Positions 43,237-52,900 of a stretch of DNA of 64,000 bases are shown in pieces. This DNA comes from JAKJEP01 sp964580995. Lineage in GTDB: Bacteria; Planctomycetota; Phycisphaerae; Sedimentisphaerales; SM23-30. The stretch is taken from positions 9,055-73,054 of the forward strand of contig CAZOMV010000011.1 of NCBI GenBank assembly GCA_964580995.1. The letters run 5' to 3'. Position numbers and translations under genes: made by a program. Each line of letters starts with the position of its first letter. The stretch's first letter is position 1. The notes under the pieces are model-generated. The model was not told the DNA's origin, ran no database searches, and was given only the letters and a program-made list of their open reading frames with translations.

Positions 43237-45813
43237 ATGGGTAAAAAAAAGTTCGTTCTTTCAATGTGGTTGGTGGTACTTAGCCTGTCTTTGGTTTCTC
43301 AGGCTGTTGTAGTCTTGACAGAGGAGCTAAATCAGCGGGATCAATGGGTCCAGCAAAATTTAGGGCAAATAACCCAGTCTGCCGCGCCAGCGGTTAAAAC
43401 GGATCAGACGCCCGTTGGCCTGGTGGTTTTGGCCAACTTGGATGCCATCCAGCAAAATGCCCGCGCCGAAAAACCCTTGAAGCTGGGGAATGTAGAATAT
43501 AACCGCGGTTTGTATTGTCATGCCCCCAGCAACATCCTCGTTCAGTTGCCCGGACCCGCCAAAACCTTTACCGCCGTGGTGGGTGTCGATAATAATGAAG
43601 CTACCGCCGGTGGCCAGGGTAGCGTGAATTTTTCCGTGGAGGCGGCAGGCAGGGAATTGTTCCGTTCCGAGGTCCTACGCGGCGGCCAGACCGGCCTTCC
43701 CGTTCAGGTGGACCTGGCCGGCGCCCAGCAGTTCAACCTCCGCATCAGCGATGGGGGGGATAACATCGATTGCGATCAATCCGACTGGGCCGATGCCAAA
43801 GTGGTTCTGGCCGACGGCAAAGAAATCTGGCTGGGCGATCTGCCTGTCATTCCAGCCCCGGAACTGGAAATCCGGCCCCGCGGCTTGGCGGCCCCTTCCT
43901 TCTACTTCATGTACGATGGCAAGTCTTCCGATGAATTCCTGAGTAAATGGAAATTTACCCAAAGCGAAAAAAAACTCGACGCGAATCGCACCCAGATCAC
44001 CCAAACCTATTCCGATCCCCAAACCCATCTGGTCGTGAAACTGGTATCGGTGGTCTATGCTGACTACCCGGTGGTGGAATGGACCATGTATTTCCAGAAT
44101 ACCGGCGAGAAAGATACACCGATCCTGGAAAGTATCCAGTCACTCGATATGCGGCTGCAGAGAGAGGATAATCAATCCGAATTCGTCCTGCATGGCAACC
44201 GGGGTGATTCCAATGGGCCGGCTAGTTACGAACCCTTTCAACAGGTGCTGAACCCCGGCTCTACCACACGCTTTGCCCCCAACGAGGGCAAGGCCACCAG
44301 CGGCGCCTTCCCCTACTACAATCTCCAGACTCCCGGCGGCGGTGTGACAATCGTAATCGGCTGGCCCGCACAATGGGCTGCCACCTTCGCCCGTGACGAC
44401 CAGGGCGGCCTGCGCGTCACGGCCGGCCAGGAACTGACCCATCTCTACCTCAAGCCCGGCGAGGAAATCCGTACCCCCCTCATGGCCCTACTGTTCTGGA
44501 CCGGCGATGATCTGGACCATCCCCGCAATCTCTGGCGCAGTTGGATGGTCAACCACAACCTGCCCCGCACCGCCGATGGCAAACTGGCCCCGACCCAGCT
44601 TTGTGGCAACAACCAGCAGCAGCTCGGTTTTACCGCCGTCACCGAGCAGAATCAAAAAGACTTCATCCGCCTTTTTGTCGAACGCGGTCTCAAACTGGAT
44701 TACTGGTGGCTTGACACCGGCTGGTATATCAATAACGGCCACTGGTGGCTCACCGGTACCTGGGAAATCGAAAAGTCTCGCTTCCCCAACGGGATCCGGC
44801 CTGTCAGTGATTACGCCCATGCCCAGGGTATGAAGTTTCTTCTCTGGTTCGAGTTGGAACGGGTCGGCGATATGAATTCCTGGCTGGGTAAGAACCATCC
44901 CGAATGGATCATCCCCTGGATATGGGGCGGCGGCCTGTTGGATCTGGGCAATCCCGAAGCCCAGCAGTGGCTGACCAATTACATCGACAAATTTATTACC
45001 GAACAGGGTATCGATGTCTATCGCCAGGATTTCAACATGGCACCCATCGACTGCTGGCGGGTCAAGGATACCCCCGATCGCCAGGGCATAGCTGAAAATT
45101 TCCACACGCAGGGATACCTCAAATTCTGGGACACCCTTCGCCAGCGGCACCCCATGCTCCGGATTGATTCCTGCGCTTCTGGTGGCCGCCGCAACGACCT
45201 GGAGGCCATGCGCCGGGCCGTGCCCCTGCACCGCACCGACTACAACTTCGAGCCGACTAGCCAGCAATGTCATCACTATGGCCTGTCCCAGTGGATTCCC
45301 TATCATGGTACCGGTTTTATGGTCGGCAAATCGGTCATCGAACCGCCGGATTGCCCGATGGTTCCCATTCCGGATGAAATCGTTCCCTACAACTTCCGTT
45401 CTGCCATGTCCCCCAGCATGGGGATTGGACTCGATTTGCGAGATGAGAAACTCGACTACGATCTGGCCCGCCGGTTATTCGACCAGTTCCGGCTGGTTAC
45501 CCCCTGTTATTTCGGCGACTTCTACACCCTTACCGATTACACCCTCAGCAACGATGTCTGGCTCGCCTGGCAGTATGACCTGCCCGAACAGGGCCGGGGA
45601 GTCCTCCAGGCCTTCCGCCGCCCCGACAACAACCAGGAATCGCAAACCTACAAACTCCGCGGCCTCAATCCCAACGCCAACTATATCGTTACCGACCTGG
45701 ATGTGAACCAGCCCCAAAAACGCACCGGCCGCGACCTCATGGAATCCGGTATCCAGGTAACGGCCAAAGAAAAACCGGCTGCTCTGGTTATTACCTATGA
45801 AATGGTTAAATAA
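43237..45813 (+). CDS. Secreted GH36-like alpha-galactosidase with N-terminal NPCBM domain
   Basis: An 858-residue exported enzyme. After the signal (FVLSMWLVVLSLSLVSQAVV) comes an NPCBM-type carbohydrate-binding domain at about 50-205 (YNRGLYCHAPSNILVQL, FTAVVGVDNN, DWADAKVVLADG). Then a beta supersandwich and a GH36/melibiase TIM barrel: WWLDTGWY, the nucleophile Asp598 in YRQDFN (KWDxN in classical GH36), and acid/base Asp654 in SCASGGRRND. GH36 enzymes remove alpha-galactose or alpha-N-acetylgalactosamine from oligosaccharides; the R-Q-D variant leaves the sugar unclear. It is first in an operon of paralogues and the only one with NPCBM. ATG at 43237 has AAAGGA seven bases upstream. Confidence 0.88.
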   Translation: MGKKKFVLSMWLVVLSLSLVSQAVVVLTEELNQRDQWVQQNLGQITQSAAPAVKTDQTPVGLVVLANLDAIQQNARAEKPLKLGNVEYNRGLYCHAPSNILVQLPGPAKTFTAVVGVDNNEATAGGQGSVNFSVEAAGRELFRSEVLRGGQTGLPVQVDLAGAQQFNLRISDGGDNIDCDQSDWADAKVVLADGKEIWLGDLPVIPAPELEIRPRGLAAPSFYFMYDGKSSDEFLSKWKFTQSEKKLDANRTQITQTYSDPQTHLVVKLVSVVYADYPVVEWTMYFQNTGEKDTPILESIQSLDMRLQREDNQSEFVLHGNRGDSNGPASYEPFQQVLNPGSTTRFAPNEGKATSGAFPYYNLQTPGGGVTIVIGWPAQWAATFARDDQGGLRVTAGQELTHLYLKPGEEIRTPLMALLFWTGDDLDHPRNLWRSWMVNHNLPRTADGKLAPTQLCGNNQQQLGFTAVTEQNQKDFIRLFVERGLKLDYWWLDTGWYINNGHWWLTGTWEIEKSRFPNGIRPVSDYAHAQGMKFLLWFELERVGDMNSWLGKNHPEWIIPWIWGGGLLDLGNPEAQQWLTNYIDKFITEQGIDVYRQDFNMAPIDCWRVKDTPDRQGIAENFHTQGYLKFWDTLRQRHPMLRIDSCASGGRRNDLEAMRRAVPLHRTDYNFEPTSQQCHHYGLSQWIPYHGTGFMVGKSVIEPPDCPMVPIPDEIVPYNFRSAMSPSMGIGLDLRDEKLDYDLARRLFDQFRLVTPCYFGDFYTLTDYTLSNDVWLAWQYDLPEQGRGVLQAFRRPDNNQESQTYKLRGLNPNANYIVTDLDVNQPQKRTGRDLMESGIQVTAKEKPAALVITYEMVK

Positions 45814-45849
45814 AATATCGGTTCAAACCATCAGATAGGAAACATTACC

Positions 45850-47841
45850 ATGATAAAACAAATGGCAGTGTCCATAGGATTGATTTTTTCTTTTTGTGGC
45901 ATAGCTCAGGCGATTTCGCCGGCTTCCCAGGAGCAGGAAATTGCCCATCAATGGGCAATAAACCATCTGGCATCTGCCTCCGCTTCCTCCGTTCCTTTTT
46001 CCTTTCTATACGACGACAAACCATCCTCTGAGATACTTTCGAAATGGAAGCTGGAAAGATCCCAAAAGCAGTTGGATGCAAACCGCCTTTCCCGCACCCT
46101 TATTTTCAGTGACCCTGCCACGGCTTTACAGGTTCGTTGTGAATCGGTGGAATATGCCGATTATCCTGTGGTTGAGTGGACCGTGTATTTCAAGAACTCC
46201 GGCCAGGAAGATACACCCATTCTGGAGAATATCCAGGCATTGGACATCTCGCTCCAGCGAGACAAGGATGATGCCGAGTTCGTCCTGTACCACAACCAAG
46301 GCAGTATGACAACCCCGCAGGACTTCCAGCCGTTTACGACACCCTTGCCGCCAGCCAAGGAACTGCTCATCGGAACCTATGGTGGGCGGCCTATGAACGT
46401 GAACATGCCCTATTTCAACCTGCAATGGGGCAAACAGGGCCTGATTGTCGTCTTAAGTTGGGTGGGCCAGTGGTCGGTGACCTTCAACCGGGATGCCGGC
46501 AGCGCCCTGCATATCGTTGGCGGGCAGGAGAAGACTCACTTCAAGTTGCACCCAAGCGAGGAAGTCCGTACCCCGCTGGTGGTCCTCCAATTTTATGATG
46601 GTACGGACCGAGTCAGGGCGCAGAACGTCTGGCGGCGGTGGATGATCGACCTCAACCTGCCCCGACCGGGGGGTAAGCCCTTTCCTCCAATTATCTCGGC
46701 CTCAAGCCTGAGTTTCTACGACGGCGCCCATGAGGAAATTACGATACTCCAAGGCTGCGCCGCCAGAGGCCTGCAGTTCGACTACTGGTGGCGGGACGCT
46801 GGCTGGTATCCCTGCGAGAACAACTGGTGGTTCACCGGCACGTGGGTGGCTGATCCGTCCCGTTACCCTAGAGGCCTGCGAGAGGTAGCTGATGCCGCTC
46901 ACGCCCAGGGCCTGAAACTCACGGTGTGGTTCGAACCGGAACGGGCAGTGCCTGGCAGCTGGCTGTACCGGAATCATCCCGAGTGGCTGTATGGTCCGAA
47001 TGAACCTGCCAGGCTCATCGACCTGGGCAATCCCGATGCGTTCCGATGGCTGGTCGACACGATCGACAAGCTGATCGTGGAGAACGGCATCGACATGTAC
47101 CGCCAGGACTATAACTTCGATCCACTCGAATACTGGCGCTATGAGGAGCCGCAAGACCGACAGGGCATCACCGAAATCAGGCAGGTCGCCGGATTGCTCG
47201 CCTTCTGGGATGAGCTTAAGAAACGCCATCCCAACATGCCTTTTGACAGTTGCGCCAGCGGAGGTCAGCGCAATGTTCTTGAAATGATGCGTCGAGGCGT
47301 GCCTTTGTCAAAAAGTGATCTTGCCGGTGGCACAATATCGTCACAATGCCAGTTGTACGGTCTGGCACCTTGGCTGCCCTACTTTGGGGCCGGCTGTCCG
47401 ATGACCGGAAGCCGCTATGTCCAGCGCAGCAACATGGCTCCTTGGATCGGCACGGCCGAAGACACCCGCAAGGACACGCTGGACTACGCCGACATGCGCC
47501 GCTTCATGGCTGAGTGGCGGCGGGTCATTCCCTGCTACTGGGGCGACTTTTACCCACTCACGCCCTACAGCCTGGATGAGACCGTCTGGATGTCCTGGCA
47601 ATTTGATTGTCCGGAAGAAGGCCGAGGTCTGGTCCAGGCCTTCCGCCGGGCCGAAAACAGCGAAGAATCCCAGACCTGCAAACTGCAAGGCCTGAATCCC
47701 GACGCCAATTATATCGTCACCGATCTGGATGTGAACCAGCCCCAAAAACACACCGGTCGCGACCTCATGGAAACCGGCCTGGTGCTGACGGCCAAAGAAA
47801 AACCTGCTGCCTTTGTGATTACCTATGAATTGGTAAAATAA
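45850..47841 (+). CDS. Secreted GH36-like protein with substituted acid/base residue
   Basis: A 663-residue exported paralogue of the preceding gene without NPCBM (signal MAVSIGLIFSFCGIAQA). The nucleophile is retained as Asp420 in YRQDYN, but the acid/base position reads SCASGGQRNV, with Val476 (GTT) where the paralogues have Asp (GAT/GAC). Unless another residue substitutes, hydrolysis of ordinary substrates would be impaired; it may bind sugar, act on substrates with good leaving groups, or be decaying. The reading frame is intact. Its first ~150 residues resemble the next paralogue and its last ~65 the previous one. AGGA precedes the ATG; the 36-base gaps on both sides are similar in sequence. 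Confidence 0.85.
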   Translation: MIKQMAVSIGLIFSFCGIAQAISPASQEQEIAHQWAINHLASASASSVPFSFLYDDKPSSEILSKWKLERSQKQLDANRLSRTLIFSDPATALQVRCESVEYADYPVVEWTVYFKNSGQEDTPILENIQALDISLQRDKDDAEFVLYHNQGSMTTPQDFQPFTTPLPPAKELLIGTYGGRPMNVNMPYFNLQWGKQGLIVVLSWVGQWSVTFNRDAGSALHIVGGQEKTHFKLHPSEEVRTPLVVLQFYDGTDRVRAQNVWRRWMIDLNLPRPGGKPFPPIISASSLSFYDGAHEEITILQGCAARGLQFDYWWRDAGWYPCENNWWFTGTWVADPSRYPRGLREVADAAHAQGLKLTVWFEPERAVPGSWLYRNHPEWLYGPNEPARLIDLGNPDAFRWLVDTIDKLIVENGIDMYRQDYNFDPLEYWRYEEPQDRQGITEIRQVAGLLAFWDELKKRHPNMPFDSCASGGQRNVLEMMRRGVPLSKSDLAGGTISSQCQLYGLAPWLPYFGAGCPMTGSRYVQRSNMAPWIGTAEDTRKDTLDYADMRRFMAEWRRVIPCYWGDFYPLTPYSLDETVWMSWQFDCPEEGRGLVQAFRRAENSEESQTCKLQGLNPDANYIVTDLDVNQPQKHTGRDLMETGLVLTAKEKPAAFVITYELVK

Positions 47842-47878
47842 AATAGAAGTTTAAGCCATCTGGTTAGGAATCATTATC

Positions 47879-49948
47879 ATGTGGAAACGAATCATATTAA
47901 CCATAGGTTTGATTTTTTCACTCTGTAACCGGTTCCCGGCAGTTTCGTCCGCTTCGCAGGAGCAGGAAATCGCCCATCAATGGGCAACGGACCGTCTGGA
48001 ATCTGCCTCAGCATCTTCGATTCCCTTCTCCTTCGTGTATGACGGCAAACCGTCCGTGGAGATCCTGGCGGGATGCAAGCTGGAAAAATCCCAAAAGCAA
48101 TTGGATGCAAACCGCCTTTCCCGTACTTTTCTTTTCCACGACCCCGTGACTGCATTGCAGGTTCGTTGTGAATCGGTTGAATATGCCGACTATCCGGTGG
48201 TGGAATGGACCGTGTATTTTAAGAATACCGGCACCGCCAACACACCCATCCTCGAAAATATCCAGAGCTTGAACGCCATGTTTCAGCGGGGCGAGGAAGG
48301 GGAGTTTATCCTCAATGGCATCAAGGGTGATTCCTGCACTGCCGACAGCTACCAGCCTTACCAGCAAACGCTGGGCCCCGGTGCTGCTCAGCAATTTGTC
48401 CCCAGCTACGGGCTGGGCACCTGTGGCGCTTACCCGTTTTACAACCTGCAAATGCCCGGCGGCGGTTTGATCCTGGTTATCGGCTGGCCCGGCGGCTGGG
48501 CCAGCTCTTTTACGCGTGATAACGCCAATGGCCTGCACATTACCGCCGGCCAGGAACTGACTCATCTCTACCTCCAATCCGGCGAGGAAATCCGAACCCC
48601 CTTGACAGTTCTGCTGTTCTGGCAGGGGACGGATCGAATGCGGGCGCAGAACCTCTGGCGCCGATGGATGGTGGACCACAATCTTCCCCGAACCGCCGAC
48701 GGCAAACTCCCGGCTCCGCAGTTCATGGCCGGTAACCAGGGGCAAATCGGCTTCACGACGGTTACCGAGCAGAATCAGAAAGAGTACATTGATCTCTTCG
48801 TCCAGAGAGGCATCACGCCCGACGCCTGGGACATAGACGCGGGCTGGTTTATCTGTCCGGGCGACTGGTGGGGGACCGGCACCTGGCAGTGGGATCCGGC
48901 GCGATTCCCCAATGGCTTGAAGCCGGTCAGCGACCATCTGCACGCCAGGGGGGCGATACTCGTCACTTGGTTTGAGCCGGAACGAGTGGGCGATGGGAAT
49001 TCCTGGCTGGCCAAAAACCATCCGGAGTGGCTGAGCACGCAAGTGGTGTGGGATAGCCGCCTTCTGAATCTGGGAGACCCCTCCGCGCGAGAATGGGTTC
49101 TTGAGCACATCGATAAGTTCATTCGCGAGCAGGGCGTTGATTTCTACCGTCAGGATTTCAACATTCCCCCGCGCGACCTCTGGCGGTCCAAAGACGCCCC
49201 GGATCGCCAGGGCATAACGGAAAACCTGCACAATCAGGGCTACCTGGGATGGTGGGATGAGCTCCGCCGCCGGCAGCCCAATCTGCGGTTGGACTGCTGT
49301 GCCTCCGGCGGGCGTCGCAATGATCTGGAAACCCTACGCCGGGCCGTCCCATTGCACCGCACCGATTACGTCGGCGAGCCGACCAGCCAGCAATGCCATC
49401 ACTATGGACTTTCCCAGTGGGTACCGTACCATGGTGCAGGTTATATTGTCGGAAAATCAGCTCTGCCGCCTCCGGATTGTCCCCCCATACCCCCGCCAGA
49501 CAAAATCGACTCCTACTTCTTCCGCTCCGGCATGTCGCCCAGTCTTGGTATATCCGTGGACGTCAAGCGGGATGATTATGACTACGATTTCTTGCGCCGC
49601 CTCATCGCGCAATACCGAATAGTCAGCCGGTACTATCTCTGTGATTTTTATCCGCTCACGGAGTACAGTCTCCAGGGAAACGCCTGGATCGGCTGGCAGT
49701 ATAACAATCCCGAGACGGGCGAAGGAGTCGTACAGGCCTTCCGCCGCGAGAAGAATGAAGAACCTTTGAAAACATTCCAACTGTGCGGACTCGACCCTGT
49801 GGTGCTGTATGATGTCACGGACCTGGATGTGGAAGTTCCGGTGAGCATCTCCGGCCAGGATCTGATGGAAAAAGGCCTGGCTGTGGAAATCAAAAACTGC
49901 CCCGGTGCGGCAGTCATTACTTACAAACAAACAAAAGGTAAGAACTGA
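47879..49948 (+). CDS. Secreted GH36-like alpha-galactosidase paralogue
   Basis: A 689-residue exported enzyme (signal RIILTIGLIFSLCNRFPAVSSA). The N-terminal beta region (SASQEQEIAHQWA, SIPFSFVYDGKPS) leads into a GH36-like barrel with DAWDIDAGWF, nucleophile Asp426 (FYRQDFN) and acid/base Asp482 (CCASGGRRND). The first ~130 residues match the preceding paralogue closely, whereas the middle (GFTTVTEQNQKEY, TAGQELTHLYL) is closer to the first gene of the operon, suggesting recombination. The C-terminal beta domain ends AAVITYKQTKG. AGGA lies about ten bases before the ATG. The GH2 gene follows after 34 bases. Confidence 0.88.
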   Translation: MWKRIILTIGLIFSLCNRFPAVSSASQEQEIAHQWATDRLESASASSIPFSFVYDGKPSVEILAGCKLEKSQKQLDANRLSRTFLFHDPVTALQVRCESVEYADYPVVEWTVYFKNTGTANTPILENIQSLNAMFQRGEEGEFILNGIKGDSCTADSYQPYQQTLGPGAAQQFVPSYGLGTCGAYPFYNLQMPGGGLILVIGWPGGWASSFTRDNANGLHITAGQELTHLYLQSGEEIRTPLTVLLFWQGTDRMRAQNLWRRWMVDHNLPRTADGKLPAPQFMAGNQGQIGFTTVTEQNQKEYIDLFVQRGITPDAWDIDAGWFICPGDWWGTGTWQWDPARFPNGLKPVSDHLHARGAILVTWFEPERVGDGNSWLAKNHPEWLSTQVVWDSRLLNLGDPSAREWVLEHIDKFIREQGVDFYRQDFNIPPRDLWRSKDAPDRQGITENLHNQGYLGWWDELRRRQPNLRLDCCASGGRRNDLETLRRAVPLHRTDYVGEPTSQQCHHYGLSQWVPYHGAGYIVGKSALPPPDCPPIPPPDKIDSYFFRSGMSPSLGISVDVKRDDYDYDFLRRLIAQYRIVSRYYLCDFYPLTEYSLQGNAWIGWQYNNPETGEGVVQAFRREKNEEPLKTFQLCGLDPVVLYDVTDLDVEVPVSISGQDLMEKGLAVEIKNCPGAAVITYKQTKGKN

Positions 49949-49982
49949 AACACAGTTACGAAGTAAAAAATAGGAGCCTGTG

Positions 49983-52900
49983 ATGCGAAGAATTGCGATG
50001 GTATTGGTATGTAGTATGTTTTCCGCCGTAAACGTAAGCGGGGATACGGTACAAAAAAGAACGGATAGTCCGGCCTCCCAGGTGATTTCCCTCAACGGCG
50101 GCGGCTGGCTTCTGGCCGCCGATCCGCAGAACATCGGGCGTGAACAGAAATGGTGGGAGAAGCCCAGGGACGACGCCCAGGCTGCCCAGATTCCCTGGCT
50201 CATGCCGGACACCTTTCCGGGTTACTGCGGCGCTTTCTGGTATTGGCGCGATTTGGACGTGCCCGCCAATCCCTGTCCCGATGGTCGCTATTTGCTGCGT
50301 TTTTGGGACGTGGACTACCTGGCCGACGTGTGGGTGAACGGGATCCACGTGGGTTCTCACGAAGGATCCATGATGCCATTTATTTTCGATGTAACCGCCG
50401 CGGTGAAACCCGGCTCGATCAATCACCTTGCCGTCCGCATATTGCTTCCCGGCGATACGCCGATAGACGGTTTTACCTTCCGGCAAACGCCGCACGGTGG
50501 TGCGGGTCCCTCGCAGACCGGCGGCATTATGGATTCCGTGGAATTACTGGTGACCCCGCCGGTACGCGTCGAGGATCTCTATGTCCAGCCCGATCCCCAA
50601 ACCGGCAAGATTCATATACAGGCTAACCTTCGCAATGCCGGCACCAACTCAAAATCTTGCAGCATCGAGTTTACCGTCTCTCCCGCCGCCAACGGAAATA
50701 TTCTCGATGCGGTAACCATCTCCCAGGAATTGCCTGCCGGAGATACCCTCATCAAGTCGGAACTCCAGGTCCAAAACCCGCAGCTTTGGGATCTCAACGA
50801 TCCGATTCTCTATCGCGTCACCGCCCGCGTTACCAGCGATAGTTCTCCCTGGTTCGACGAATCCTCGACCCGCTGCGGCTTCCGGGACTTCAAATTCGAA
50901 AATGGCTATTTCCGCCTCAATGGCCGGCGGATTTTCCTGCGTTCCTCGCACACCGCGGCGGAGGCCCCGATCGGCCATTGTCTGCCGCGCGACCCCGGCG
51001 TCCTGCGCAGCGAACTGTTGAGCTGCAAGGCAATGGGCTTCAATATGGTCCGGTTCATCAGCCGGGTGGCCCTGCGCTATCAGCTAGACATGGCCGACGA
51101 GATCGGCTTGCTGATCTATGAGGAGAGTCCCGCCTCCTGGATGTTCCACGATTCGCCAAATATGGCCGAGCGGTTCGATCGCCAGATCACCTCGCTGGTC
51201 CGCCGCGATCGGAGCCATCCCAGCATCGTCATCTGGGGACTCCTGAACGAAACCGGCGATGGCCCCGTCTTCCGTCGTGCCGTGCAATCGCTGCCGCTCG
51301 TACGGTCTCTCGACGATAGCCGGGTCGTAATACTCGGCAGCGGCCGCTTCGACTGCCCGTTGAGCTTTATAAATGGCCTGCAAGTCTGGAAATCCGGCGA
51401 GGGAACCCAGCCCAACGTCCTCTTCAACTCCAGGCCCTACGCTCTCTATCAAGTTCCGCTCTGGCCAGCCAAGACCGTCTCGCTGAATCCGGGAGCCGGG
51501 GGCGAATACAGCGTGGCCCGCTGGACGGCTCCCGCCGCCGGCGAGTACACCGTCTCCGCTAGGTTCCGGGGAACGGGTTGTTACTCCACAACCGACGTTC
51601 ACGTTCTGCGCGGCGGCCAACCGGTCTATACCGGTTTTATCAACGTCCGCGGATGGGGTGACTGCTGCGAGTACTCCGGTACAATGAAACTGAAAGCGGG
51701 CGAGACGATTGATTTTGTCGTCGGCTGGGGCGGAAGTTACTCGCTCAACGCGGCAGGATTAATACCCTGGACGGACACCACCGAGGTTCGCTCGGTCATC
51801 CAGTCTGCGGAGGGAACCAAATACGACATGGCTGCCGATTTCTCCAACTCCCGCAATCCCAATGGCCCCTGGAGCTACGGCTCGCTTACCGCCGGGCAGG
51901 CCCCCGACGCCGCGACCTTCGCCGCTTACGCCAAATGCGAAACCCTGAACAACCCGGACATTGGAAATATCTGCAATCCCGGTTCTAACGAGTGGGAAAA
52001 TGTGCTCGCCGACCTCCACACCTATCCGCGCTCCCCGCACCGGGGCTTGGAAATCGAGCGGCTTCGCACCGTAACCTACAACGATCAACCCCTCTTCCTC
52101 GCCGAATACGGACTGGGCAGCGGAACCCACTTTCCCAGAATGCTGCGGCACTTCGAGTCCCGCGGAGAGGAAGCCTATCATATGGCGAAATTCTATGAAG
52201 ACATGCTGGCCCGCTTTATGGCCGACTGGGACCGCTGGAAACTCGCGGAAGCCTTCGCCAGCCCGGAGGATTTCTTCGACAAGTGCCTGGCCAAAATGGC
52301 CGGCCTCCGTAAGATGGGCATCAACGCCCTCCGCTCGAATCCGGCGATCATTAGCTACAATGTAACGGGTACCCACGACACCGCCGAGGCGTATTCCGAG
52401 GGGGTGATAACCGCCTTCCGAGAACACAAACCGGGCACTTTCGACGCCATGTGCGACGCCTTCGCCCCGCTCCGGTGGTGCCTTTTCACCGAACCGGTCA
52501 GCGTCTATCGCGGCGGAAAAGTGAAGTTTGAGGCCGTTCTCGCTAATGAAGATGTGCTCAAGCCCGGCGAATACCCCGTCCTTTTGCAGGTGCTGGGACC
52601 TGACGACGAACGCCTTATCGAGCGTAAGATCAGCGTTACGATTCCCGCTAAGACGGATAACATGGAACCGTCGTTCGCCATCCCGGTTTTCTCCGGGGAA
52701 TTGCCTGTAGATGCCCCCTCGGGCAAATGCCGTTTTGTTGCCCGATTATTGAAAGGCGGCGCAGCCTCCGGCGAATCCGTCGATTTCTACGTCACGGATC
52801 CAGCCGATCTGCCCGCCGTAAAAACCGAAATTACTCTTTGGGGCGAAGATAAAGAACTGGCGGACTGGCTGGATGGTCACGGCATAAAGATTCGTCCCTT

